Both the position numbers and the translations under genes were made by a program. Positions 1 to 7,812 of a stretch of DNA of 27,538 bases are shown here, one piece after another. The stretch's first letter is position 1; the number at the start of each line of letters is the position of its first letter. This stretch comes from a virus: positions 1 through 27,538 of the IMG/VR virus record IMGVR_UViG_3300020167_000153; one strand, written 5' to 3'. The notes below the pieces were generated by a model. The model saw nothing but the letters and a program-made list of their open reading frames with translations. It searched no databases and was not told where the DNA came from.

Positions 1-2
1 GT

Positions 3-959
3 GTATAGCTCGTGCGTGCCCTCCTCCGGCAGCATCATCTCCGGCTCGGGGTTGGTGGGCGTCTCGATGTCGCCGACGACGTGTATGGCCGGCCGGAACA
101 CGTCGTAGAAGATCGAGTCCCCCGCCGCCGTGGTCCACTTGCCCAGGTAGTAGCGGTTCCAGAGGTCGGGGCTGTGGGCGTATTGCGCCTTGAGCAGGGC
201 GAGGTCACTGGCGGTCAGGTAGGGGTTGTCGCCCACGAAGACTTCCAGCAGGTCGAGTTGGTCGCGCAAGGCCAGCAGGTCGGTGCCCTCCAGCCCACGC
301 TCCTTGGCGGCGGCGTTCAACTCTGGCAGGTCGAGGTTGCGGAACTTGTAGAAGAGCTGGTAAATCCAACTGCGCTCGCCTTCATCGGCGGGGTTGGTGT
401 CCAGCAGCATGACGTGCTCGCGCCCTTGGAGATGCGGCATCCGCAGACACTCCATCACCATGTCGAAGCTGGAGCGTTGCTTCACCCATGAGCCGACTTC
501 CGACCAGTAGAGCATGGAGAACGCCTTGCCCTTGAAGCGTTTTCCGATCTCCCCCTCGCCCTCCTTCATGGACTCCAGTTGGAACGTCGTGGTGTTGCCG
601 TGCCGGTTGGTGATGGAGCACTTCAGCTTCTTGGACACGCCTTCCTGGTAGGGTTCCCGCACCCATTCCAAGCCGAAGTCGGCGGCAATCCACTCGGGGA
701 TGATACTATTGACGAGCTGGTCCCACGGGCCGGCGTCCGACGCGGCGGTGATGGAGGGGGAAATGATGCAGACGCGGCCCCGGTCAGTCTCCCAGGCGTG
801 TTGCACGATGGCGTGGAGGCAGCCAATGGTCTTGGAGGACTTTCGCGGCCCGGACACACACACGAACTTCTTCTTGTCCGGGTTGGAGGGAGAGCAACGC
901 CAGCGAATCTGGTCCTGCATGGGCGAAGTGGCCGGACGCCACGGAGCGGTAGGTGTCAT
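3..959 (-). CDS. terL: Phage terminase large subunit (partial, 3' end outside window)
   Basis: This is the ATPase/nuclease motor that packages DNA into the prohead through the portal. I translated it by hand from the ATG at 959; the frame stays open to the left edge, so about 319 N-terminal residues are present. Residues 36-44 (SGPRKSSKT) form a Walker A variant. Residues 147-154 (FSMLYWSE) are a hydrophobic strand ending in the Walker B acidic residue. LLDTNP, some 30 residues later, fits the ATPase coupling motif. A later segment (WNRYYLGKW) is typical of the end of the ATPase domain. The nuclease domain has just begun at the edge (IFYDVF). The gene is divergent from the portal operon, which is unusual, since terL and portal are commonly co-oriented. 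No small terminase is visible. Confidence 0.85.
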   Translation of the reverse strand, partial: MTPTAPWRPATSPMQDQIRWRCSPSNPDKKKFVCVSGPRKSSKTIGCLHAIVQHAWETDRGRVCIISPSITAASDAGPWDQLVNSIIPEWIAADFGLEWVREPYQEGVSKKLKCSITNRHGNTTTFQLESMKEGEGEIGKRFKGKAFSMLYWSEVGSWVKQRSSFDMVMECLRMPHLQGREHVMLLDTNPADEGERSWIYQLFYKFRNLDLPELNAAAKERGLEGTDLLALRDQLDLLEVFVGDNPYLTASDLALLKAQYAHSPDLWNRYYLGKWTTAAGDSIFYDVFRPAIHVVGDIETPTNPEPEMMLPEEGTHELY

Positions 960-971
960 TGATTCCGCTTG

Positions 972-987
972 CACTTTATCGTTAATC
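972..987 (+). promoter_or_regulatory. Upstream motif CTTTATCGTTA (copy 1)
   Basis: The motif CTTTATCGTTAATC lies in the divergent gap between terL and the first head gene, about 20-30 bases before the start codon. Near-copies occur before the genes at 7300 and 18797, and a shorter version (TTATCG) lies on the minus strand before the early operon. It could be a phage promoter element with TATCGT as the -10, or a regulator site. No good -35 is seen here. Confidence 0.4.
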
Positions 988-1004
988 GCGACAGATTGCA
1001 ACCC

Positions 1005-1271
1005 ATGAACACGTTGACGCTCGATACCAAGGACGAACGCTTCGCCGCGCTGGCGGACTGTGCGGATGGCGAAACCAAGACGGTGACGGTCACAGGCACC
1101 GTGACGCGAGACGCCAGTGGTGGCCTTTCGCTGGCCGTGGACAGCGTGGATTACGAGGCGAAGGAACCGGAGGAGGAAGCTGTGGAAACGCCGGTGGCGG
1201 AGAAGCCGGCCAAGGGCGGTCCCGACCATGCGGCGGTGATGCTGTTGGTGAAGAAACCCGCCAAAGCCTGA
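1005..1271 (+). CDS. Small acidic hypothetical protein heading the head operon
   Basis: This is an 88-residue protein that I do not recognise. The ATG follows the leader GATTGCAACCC, with no Shine-Dalgarno. The first half is rich in Thr and Val with alternating hydrophobics (KTVTVTGTVTR), suggesting beta-strands. A Glu-rich stretch follows, and then a Lys/Pro/Ala-rich tail. Its stop overlaps the portal start (TGATG), so the two are probably translationally coupled. The position before the portal gene suggests a minor virion or morphogenesis role, but this is inference from context. An upstream in-frame start at 969 would add 12 residues; I prefer the ATG at 1005 because it leaves room for the upstream promoter-like motif. 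Confidence 0.6.
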   Translation: MNTLTLDTKDERFAALADCADGETKTVTVTGTVTRDASGGLSLAVDSVDYEAKEPEEEAVETPVAEKPAKGGPDHAAVMLLVKKPAKA

Positions 1272-3673
1272 TGCCATCCCCGGAACTCTTCGAGAAGCAC
1301 AAGTGCGACGACGCCGCGCTGAAGGCCATCTTCACGCTGCCGGAGACGGACCAGTCCGACAAGGTGCGCGAGTTGCGGGGGTTGATCCGGGACCGCATCC
1401 AATCGGGGCGCGAGAAGAACCTGCGGGACCATCGCATCTGGTTCGCCATTGATACGGCTTACGAGGCACCCTACGCGCAGACGACGCCGACGCTGGTGCA
1501 GCACGTCCTGGGCAGCCTCGACCGCACGGCCACCTACGAGCAGGCCATGAAGGCGGGCAAGGAGTGGAACCTCGACCTGGCGAACTTCTTCTGCGACGTG
1601 AAGGGGGCCAACGGCAAGACGGTGAAGGCTCCGTTCGTGCCGAGCTTCTTCAAGATTCTCATTCCGGCGGTCAAGAGCTACGTCACCATCCGGCAGGCCA
1701 AGCTGTTCACCGACCGCAACCAGATTCCGCTGTTCAAGTATGAGGCGCTGAAGAGCACCACGCAGAACCGGGTGCGCTGCGAGATCATCACCGACCTGGT
1801 GTCGGCCATGACAGCGAACTACGGCTACGCCAGCGTGCTGCGGGACGCCATCTTCAAGACGTTGCTCTATGGCGTCATGCTCCAGTTCCCCGAGGAAATC
1901 TGGCACGTCGAGGAGCAGGAGGGACCGGACGGCAAGAAGCAGACGGTGAAGGAAGGACTGCGCTACCATCAACCGCACCCGAGCCGGTTCTTCTACGACC
2001 TCACGCACAGCCTCGCCACGTTCAACTCGGACAGCGGGTGCGAGTATGCCGGCTACTGGAGCGTGCGCCGCTATGGCAGCATCAAGGACAACCCGCTCTA
2101 CTACAACACCGAGGCCATCAGCTACGGGCGCAACTGGATGGAGAGCGGCCTGAGCGGTCGCTACTTCCAGACCATCTACCCGTGCTCGATGAAGCTGCCG
2201 TGTGCCGAGCCTACGCGGGAGTCCGACCGGGAGCAGCGCGCCGCGTTCTACACCAAGGCGAACGATGACGAGGCGGTGTTCCTCACGCGCGTCTGGATGA
2301 AGCTGGTGCCGAAGCGCTGGGGGTTGGGCACCTACGATTGCCCGGTGTGGTTCGCCTTCGACGTGGCGAGCGACGACACGATTGTCTGGGCTGGCCCGTG
2401 CGCCTACTCCCCGACGCTCTACTGCGGCTACGACGCCGACGAGCTGCGCGACCGTAACAGCAGCCTCGCCCTGGAGATTATCCCGTTCCAAGACCACCTC
2501 GGGAACATCCTCTCGCAGATCATCCTCACGGCGAAACAGAACCTCGCCAACCTTCAGTTCTACGACAAGAACCTCATTGACCAGACGGACATCCTGCAAT
2601 TCCAGAACGCGAACGAGATGATGTTCCGGGGGTTGAACTTCGCCGCCTTCGACAGCCTCAAGGCCCAGCGCGCCGGCACCAACCCCGCTGCGGCCGTCAT
2701 CCCCGTCACGCTGGCGAAGATGAGCACGGCAGAGCTGACGGCGACGCTCTGGGCGACGTTGAACATGATGGAGCGGATGCTGCAATTCTCCGCGCAGGAG
2801 GTGGGCAGTGCGGCCAGCCACCAGCAGAGCGCGCAGGAAATCAAGGCCATCTCGGCCAACACCAGCACGCGCGCGGCCTACACTGGGACGTTCGTGGACG
2901 ACTTCATTGATGCGTGGAAGCGGCAGCTTTACGAGGCGAACCAAGCCTACTCCGACGAAGAGTTCGACAGCCAGGTCAGCACGGACATCCCCGACCTCGA
3001 CGCCAAGCTGAAGGACATGGGATTCACGCTGGAGGATGACGATGTGGACGGGCGCAAGCGGGGCGTGAAAGGCAAGAAGCAGCAGCTTCAACTGGAAGCG
3101 TTCGCCTCGACGCGGGACGGCCCCGACCGGGGCGACGACGCCCAGAGCGCCACGGTGCTCATGCAGACGATTCAAGCCGTGGCCGGCAACCAGTTGCTCG
3201 CACAGGCCGTGGGGCCGAAGGCGCTGCTGGATATGCTCACGCAGGCCGCGCGCATGGGCGGGGCACCGCGCGACTTCGAGTTGCGGGCCAGTGGCGAAGG
3301 CCAGATGGCGGAACAGGTGAAGGCCATGCAGGAGCAACTGGCGAAGATGGCGGAACAGATTCAGCAGGGGGCCGTGCAACAGGCGACGCAGGCGGTGGGA
3401 GAACAGGTCGCCAAGCCGGTCGCTGAAGCCCTCGCGCAGACCCAGCAGGCTGTGCAACAGAACGCGGAACAGTCCGCCGCCGCCATCAGCCAGACGCAGG
3501 CGGCGGTGCAGCAGAACGCGCAGGACGCCGCGAGCGCGCTGGGCCAGCAGCAGCAGGCCATTCAGGAAATCCAAGGGGCACTGCAACAGTTGGCGACACG
3601 CACGCAGCAGTTGCTTCAAGTGGCGGCGTCGGCCCCACCCGTGCCCGCCGTGCAGCCGCAATTTCAACCGTGA
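1271..3673 (+). CDS. Portal (head-tail connector) protein with C-terminal Gln-rich coiled coil
   Basis: An 800-residue protein directly after the terminase region and before a scaffold/capsid pair, which is the usual place of the portal. The N-terminal 570 residues look like podovirus-type connector proteins: a long helical N-terminus, a wing-like middle with WYF-rich segments (RRYGSIKDNPLYY, WFAFDVASDDTIVW), then helical stem and crown segments (IIPFQDHLGNILSQIILTAKQNL; AQEVGSAASHQQSAQEIKAI). T7-type portals have about 540 residues, so this one is long. From about residue 675 there is a 120-residue extension made almost only of Gln, Ala, Glu and Val in heptad-like spacing, a likely coiled-coil barrel or crown. 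No enzymatic motif is seen. The call rests on context and fold pattern, not on a diagnostic motif. Confidence 0.7.
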   Translation: MPSPELFEKHKCDDAALKAIFTLPETDQSDKVRELRGLIRDRIQSGREKNLRDHRIWFAIDTAYEAPYAQTTPTLVQHVLGSLDRTATYEQAMKAGKEWNLDLANFFCDVKGANGKTVKAPFVPSFFKILIPAVKSYVTIRQAKLFTDRNQIPLFKYEALKSTTQNRVRCEIITDLVSAMTANYGYASVLRDAIFKTLLYGVMLQFPEEIWHVEEQEGPDGKKQTVKEGLRYHQPHPSRFFYDLTHSLATFNSDSGCEYAGYWSVRRYGSIKDNPLYYNTEAISYGRNWMESGLSGRYFQTIYPCSMKLPCAEPTRESDREQRAAFYTKANDDEAVFLTRVWMKLVPKRWGLGTYDCPVWFAFDVASDDTIVWAGPCAYSPTLYCGYDADELRDRNSSLALEIIPFQDHLGNILSQIILTAKQNLANLQFYDKNLIDQTDILQFQNANEMMFRGLNFAAFDSLKAQRAGTNPAAAVIPVTLAKMSTAELTATLWATLNMMERMLQFSAQEVGSAASHQQSAQEIKAISANTSTRAAYTGTFVDDFIDAWKRQLYEANQAYSDEEFDSQVSTDIPDLDAKLKDMGFTLEDDDVDGRKRGVKGKKQQLQLEAFASTRDGPDRGDDAQSATVLMQTIQAVAGNQLLAQAVGPKALLDMLTQAARMGGAPRDFELRASGEGQMAEQVKAMQEQLAKMAEQIQQGAVQQATQAVGEQVAKPVAEALAQTQQAVQQNAEQSAAAISQTQAAVQQNAQDAASALGQQQQAIQEIQGALQQLATRTQQLLQVAASAPPVPAVQPQFQP

Positions 3674-3963
3674 TCCGCTTCACTGAAAACCCGCTCGGGC
3701 TGAAGGACGTGAAAGACCTCGCCCTATGGCTGGCAAAACCGGAGGCGCAGATGGCCCGCGCCGTGGCGGAGGCGAAGATTGCCGCGCACGAGGTGGAGTC
3801 GGTCGCCGCCGCCGTTGATGCACTGAAGGGCGGGCGCGATCACACCTTCCAAGCGGACGAACTCCTCGCGGAAACCCAGTGCTACCGCCACTTCCTCGCC
3901 GTGCTCGACGAGCTGGCGAAGGGGGACGACCTCTACACCGGCCAGGTCAGCCTCGGCCAGTAA
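3670..3963 (+). CDS. Small helical protein between portal and scaffold
   Basis: This 97-residue protein is not recognised. The GTG start overlaps the portal stop as GTGA, so translation is probably coupled to the portal gene. The sequence is mostly amphipathic helix (AQMARAVAEAKIAAHEVESV, then YRHFLAVLDELAKGDDLYTG). This resembles the small helical accessory proteins often found between portal and scaffold genes, though no family is identified. A structural accessory or assembly role is inferred from its position only. Confidence 0.55.
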   Translation: MIRFTENPLGLKDVKDLALWLAKPEAQMARAVAEAKIAAHEVESVAAAVDALKGGRDHTFQADELLAETQCYRHFLAVLDELAKGDDLYTGQVSLGQ

Positions 3964-3970
3964 CTCTCCC

Positions 3971-5395
3971 ATGCCTTCCACCCCTGAAACTCCCGTCGTG
4001 TCCGCTTATTCTGCGGCTACCGAAACGTCCGTTGTTCCACAAGGAACTGCCACTGAGAAAACAACCGTCCTGACGCCCGGAGCGGACAAGGCTCCGCCCG
4101 CGCCGGGCCTGATTGACAACGAGGCCGCGCGCCTGCTGACGGAGCGGTTTCTCAACGGCAACCGGGAAACGAAGCCCAAGGCCAAGACGAAGCCCACGCC
4201 GGCGGAGAAGCCCCAGGAGGACGCCACGCCCAAGACGGATGATGAATCGAAGGCCAAGGCCAAGCCCAAGGCGAAGGCTGCCCCGGCCCCGGAACCAGCC
4301 CATGAACCGCTGGATTACGACCGGCTCGGGGAGGCGGTGGGCAAGGCGGTGAAGGCGGCGACGGATGCCCAGCCAAAGGGCGCCCAACCGGCACCCGCGA
4401 GCGACGCGGAACTGCCCGCCAAGGAGCAGCGCAAGCTGGAATACCTGCGGGTGATGGAGATGGCCAACCCGGACAAATACAAGGATGTCGCCACGCGCTA
4501 CGCCGAGGGGCTGAAGAAGTCATCCGACTACGAGGCGACGTGGAAGCGCGAGCATCCCGGCGAAACCTTCGACAAGGCCGACCCACAGCATGACGCCTTC
4601 TTCGACACCGTGGCCGTGGACTGGGAGGACGATGATTACGCCGAGGCGATGGCGGATGCGCGCGCCCAGGCGTTGCGCGACGAGATGGCGAGCAAGGAGC
4701 GGCAGCGCACCTTGGAACCGCAGGCCCGGCAGGCGGCGGCGGAATCCGCCCGCACACTGTTGGGGGAGTTGGGTGGAGATGCCGCAGCGGAAGCCTTGAA
4801 CCCGGACGGCACCGTGGACCCCGCCAAGCTGGCCGACCTGGACCCGGTAAAGGCCGATGTGCTCCAGCGCAGCGCGAACGTGGCCGTCGCCATCGGCACC
4901 GAGATTGAGCGGTTGTTCAACGGCACCGTCACCTACGACTCCGCCAACCGGATGCACAAGGACATCAGCGCCTTCGCGCTGGCGACGGAAGCCGCCATGC
5001 TGGCCCGCCCCACCACCGACCAGACGCAGGACGGCAAGCAGTTCGCCCCTGCTGGCAAATACCACGCCATGAGTGCGGCGCAGCGGGCAAAACACTGGAC
5101 CTTCACCGCGCCGGATTTGCGCTACCTGGCGGTGCAAGACCTCAAGACGGGGGCAGAAAAATTGCTGGCCGACCGGGAAAAGGAGTTCTCGACGTGGGCC
5201 GAGAAGAAGGGCATGGCGGCAAAAACCCCGCCAGCGGACGCCGCAAAAGTAGTCAAACCGACTACCAAACCGCAGTCGCCGACGGCCACCGTGGAGCCAA
5301 AAACGGCGGGTGCGAAGGGGCAGAGCGGCTCCAAAGCGCAGCAGGCGATGGGTTCATGGGAGGAACGGTATCTCGGCCGCACGCTGAGTTCATAG
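3971..5395 (+). CDS. Probable scaffolding protein
   Basis: A 474-residue protein immediately before the major capsid gene, where phage scaffold genes usually lie. The first 150 residues are low-complexity, very rich in Lys, Pro, Ala and Thr (KAKAKPKAKAAPAPEPA), and likely disordered. The middle (about 150-290) is charged and strongly helical with heptad-like runs (YAEAMADARAQALRDEMASKERQR), typical of scaffold coiled coils. The last 90 residues are again Lys/Ala/Pro/Thr-rich and basic, as expected for the helix-turn-helix/basic tail by which scaffolds bind coat protein. No protease motif is seen. The gene starts seven bases after the preceding stop. An internal prohead protein is the main alternative. 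Confidence 0.6.
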   Translation: MPSTPETPVVSAYSAATETSVVPQGTATEKTTVLTPGADKAPPAPGLIDNEAARLLTERFLNGNRETKPKAKTKPTPAEKPQEDATPKTDDESKAKAKPKAKAAPAPEPAHEPLDYDRLGEAVGKAVKAATDAQPKGAQPAPASDAELPAKEQRKLEYLRVMEMANPDKYKDVATRYAEGLKKSSDYEATWKREHPGETFDKADPQHDAFFDTVAVDWEDDDYAEAMADARAQALRDEMASKERQRTLEPQARQAAAESARTLLGELGGDAAAEALNPDGTVDPAKLADLDPVKADVLQRSANVAVAIGTEIERLFNGTVTYDSANRMHKDISAFALATEAAMLARPTTDQTQDGKQFAPAGKYHAMSAAQRAKHWTFTAPDLRYLAVQDLKTGAEKLLADREKEFSTWAEKKGMAAKTPPADAAKVVKPTTKPQSPTATVEPKTAGAKGQSGSKAQQAMGSWEERYLGRTLSS

Positions 5396-5460
5396 GCCAA
5401 ACGGCGTGAGCATGGTGCTTGGGTCGGGCGGCTGTAGCAACGCAGCAACCGATACAAACT

Positions 5461-7191
5461 ATGGCCATCTCACCAGAAATCTTCGCCAAGTGCGCGCCCG
5501 CGAAGACCACCAACATCAAGGCGTGCGGCAGCATCACCCTCTGCCAGGCGATTCCCACCACGGCGGACGATCTCGCCACGCTGTTTCAGGATGGCGACGG
5601 GAACTACCGCGTCATGGACGCGCTCTTCGACTCGGACTTCGAGATCAAGAGCTGCGAAGCCCCGGTGAACGGTCTCTACGACTTCCTCATGGCGAACCGC
5701 GTGGACATGAGCCACAAGGTCCAGACCGACGCTCTCAACTCCGGCCTGATCCGCATCCGGCCGTTCGTCTTCGGCAAGCGCACCAGCCCGGTGAACAACG
5801 AGTTCTGGGCGGTCAGCGCAGGCCAGTCAGCGGGTGGCGGCCGATGGCAGGTGACGGTGACTTCCACCGCTGGCGTCCCGTTCGACGTGCGCAGCTTCAT
5901 CGTCGGCGAGACGGTGACGATTGAAGGCGTGACCGACGGCGGCACGGCGACGATGACCAACTGGCAGGTGTATTCCTCCACTGGCTCCGGCGACTCCGGC
6001 ACCGTGGTTCTCACGTCGCAGGATGCGGCGTCGAACCTCGATCCCGACCGCATCGTGAACCCCGTCACCGGCCTGCTCCGGCGCGGCGTCAACAACGTCT
6101 CGGACTACGAGAGCTTCTGCGACGAGGCCACGGCCTACATCACCCGGCAGGACGTGCCCTTCTGGACGCAGACCAGCCGCCATGCCTCCTGCAAGTCGGA
6201 ACTCTACGACGAGTATCGCAAGCTGCTCCTCGCCAACAACCCCTACTGGAAGAAATACCAGGACCTCGACGAGGTGGAGAAGAACCGCCAGCTCGGCGCG
6301 GACTTCCAGCGCAAGTGGGTCAACACCTTCTTCTTCCAGCCCCCGCTGCCCAACCAGACGGTCGGCGGCTACACCGCGCTCGCGGACATCGAAACGGCGG
6401 CTTCCAGCGTGCTCGACGTGGCGACCGGCCAGAAGTGCATCGGCAAGCGCGCCAACGCAGTGGGCGTGTATCAGCAGATGGCCGAGTGCGGCCGCGTGGT
6501 GGACCTCCAAGGCGCGCAGCTCAACCTGCCGGCGCTGCTCACGTCCCTCTACAAGATGTGGCGCGTGCGCAAGGGCCAGGGCGACAACTCCAACATGATT
6601 GACCTCTTCACCGACTCGGTGACGGCGGACAAGATCAACACCGCCATGTTCCAGAACATGAACGGCAAGCTGGACGACAAGGTGCGCGTGAACATGGACA
6701 TGGGCGGCTCGGTGGCTCCCACGCACCCGGTGCAGGTCAAGAACGGGCAGGCGCAGTTCGGCTTCTACTACCGGAGCTACAAGCTCAACTGGCCCGCTGG
6801 TCTCACCATCAACGTCATCTCGCACGACTACTTCGATGACGTGATCACCGCCGCTGCCACGGTCAGCGCGGCCCTCGCCAACGCCAAGCGCCTGCTCTGG
6901 GTGTTGGATTTCCGGGGCATCTACCCCGGCATCATCGCCAGCAACCGCGTCGTGACCAAGCTGGACCCGCGCACGCTCCAGTCCATTGACTCGACCTACG
7001 CCTGCACCATGAAGGTGCCCACGGAGGAGAAGACGCTGACCTCCGTGACCTGGACGGCCGTGGTGGAGTGCCCTGCCGGCAACCTCATCTTGGAGAACTT
7101 CTCCAGCGAGGTGCCCGAGCCGAGCACCAACCCGGACGACATCGCGTATCCTCCCGCGACTTCGAGCAGCACCACCACGTCGGCCGCGTAA
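5461..7191 (+). CDS. Major capsid protein with beta-rich insertion and Ser/Thr C-terminal tail
   Basis: A 576-residue protein placed after scaffold and followed by a strong terminator, as for a highly expressed coat protein. I chose the ATG at 5461 (MAISPEIF) over an in-frame GTG 14 codons upstream because the upstream residues look non-coding. Residues about 135-195 form a Thr/Val/Gly-rich beta segment (EGVTDGGTATMTNWQVYSS) that looks like a surface insertion domain within a coat-protein core. The remainder is mixed alpha/beta with long helices (YDEYRKLLLANNPYWKKYQ). The C-terminus ends in a short Ser/Thr run (TSSSTTTS), a feature shared with other virion-region proteins here. The start has no Shine-Dalgarno. 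No sequence motif proves the HK97 fold; the call is by size and context. Confidence 0.7.
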   Translation: MAISPEIFAKCAPAKTTNIKACGSITLCQAIPTTADDLATLFQDGDGNYRVMDALFDSDFEIKSCEAPVNGLYDFLMANRVDMSHKVQTDALNSGLIRIRPFVFGKRTSPVNNEFWAVSAGQSAGGGRWQVTVTSTAGVPFDVRSFIVGETVTIEGVTDGGTATMTNWQVYSSTGSGDSGTVVLTSQDAASNLDPDRIVNPVTGLLRRGVNNVSDYESFCDEATAYITRQDVPFWTQTSRHASCKSELYDEYRKLLLANNPYWKKYQDLDEVEKNRQLGADFQRKWVNTFFFQPPLPNQTVGGYTALADIETAASSVLDVATGQKCIGKRANAVGVYQQMAECGRVVDLQGAQLNLPALLTSLYKMWRVRKGQGDNSNMIDLFTDSVTADKINTAMFQNMNGKLDDKVRVNMDMGGSVAPTHPVQVKNGQAQFGFYYRSYKLNWPAGLTINVISHDYFDDVITAAATVSAALANAKRLLWVLDFRGIYPGIIASNRVVTKLDPRTLQSIDSTYACTMKVPTEEKTLTSVTWTAVVECPAGNLILENFSSEVPEPSTNPDDIAYPPATSSSTTTSAA

Positions 7192-7211
7192 CCACGGGCG
7201 CGACGTTACGG

Positions 7212-7245
7212 ACCCGGCGAGGCGATCCCTCGCCGGGTTTTTGTT
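7212..7245 (+). terminator. Rho-independent terminator after the capsid gene
   Basis: A perfect 11-bp stem (ACCCGGCGAGG paired with CCTCGCCGGGT) with a five-base loop is followed directly by a run of T. It sits 20 bases after the capsid stop codon and just before a promoter-like stretch, so it probably separates the capsid transcript from the next operon. Confidence 0.92.
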
Positions 7246-7256
7246 GAACAGACCCC

Positions 7257-7286
7257 TTGCTTTATCGTTATCCGTTGGGGTAATCT
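7257..7286 (+). promoter_or_regulatory. Candidate promoter with CTTTATCGTTA motif (copy 2)
   Basis: After the terminator comes TTGCTT, then 18 bases, then TAATCT, which resembles a sigma-70-like -35/-10 pair. The motif CTTTATCGTTATCC lies across the -35 and spacer. The start codon follows 14 bases after the -10-like hexamer. A new transcript starting here fits the terminator upstream. Confidence 0.5.
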
Positions 7287-7299
7287 GCCGCAACTCAAC

Positions 7300-7809
7300 A
7301 TGAGCAAGCACTACTTCAAGAAGGAGCAAGTCAGCAACAAGGTCATCGGCATCGGCGGCGTGCCGCTGCCGTTCGAGGTGTTGCCGGGCAACACGGGGTT
7401 GCTCCAGTTGGACGATGAATCGCCCGAGGACACCAATCTGGTGACGTTGCTGGACCGGGTGGTGGGCAAGCAGGGCGTGGTGCGGATTGATGAAGGCACC
7501 TACTTGGAGTTAAAAAAAAAGCGACTCTCGGTGACGTTCGCGCCGCGCTCCAGCGATATGCAGCCAGTCATCCGAGTGGTCAACCCAATCGTCCCGCGCA
7601 AGTCGTCCGCAGCCCCGGAGGTGGAGGATGCGCCCCCTGTGGCAAGCGTCGCGCCCAGTCCTGAACCGCTCGTAATGGAACCGCTCGCCAGTGATGTGCC
7701 CGCGCCGTTGCTGGTGCCGCGGCGGGGCCGACCTCCGAAGATCAAGGCTCCCACCATGCCCGTCAGCATGGCCCCGGTGCGGGAGGAAGTGGTGAGGATT
7801 GCTCCCTGA
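7300..7809 (+). CDS. Hypothetical protein with C-terminal AT-hook-like motif
   Basis: A 169-residue protein. The first 85 residues are compact and beta-rich (IGGVPLPFEVLPGNTGLLQL). Residues 90-135 are Pro/Ala/Ser/Val-rich and probably unstructured. Residues 141-147 are RRGRPPK, an AT-hook-like basic motif that in other proteins contacts the DNA minor groove. Codons 71-74 lie in a nine-A run (TTAAAAAAAAAG) that contains the -1 slippery heptamer A AAA AAG in the correct frame, so a second product is possible. The gene starts a new transcription unit after the capsid terminator and ends three bases before the next start. Its role is unknown; a DNA-contacting head-completion or internal protein would suit the motif. 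Confidence 0.6.
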   Translation: MSKHYFKKEQVSNKVIGIGGVPLPFEVLPGNTGLLQLDDESPEDTNLVTLLDRVVGKQGVVRIDEGTYLELKKKRLSVTFAPRSSDMQPVIRVVNPIVPRKSSAAPEVEDAPPVASVAPSPEPLVMEPLASDVPAPLLVPRRGRPPKIKAPTMPVSMAPVREEVVRIAP

Positions 7810-7812
7810 CCC

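Noticed and set aside
1151-3667. Very long open frame (838 codons) on the minus strand opposite the portal gene
   Set aside because: It is rich in Arg, Leu, His and Val without domain pattern, typical of antisense frames in GC-rich DNA. The plus-strand protein has a sensible fold pattern and coupled neighbours.
5827-7329. 500-codon minus-strand frame opposite the capsid gene
   Set aside because: Composition is that of an antisense shadow, and it would cross the terminator and promoter region.
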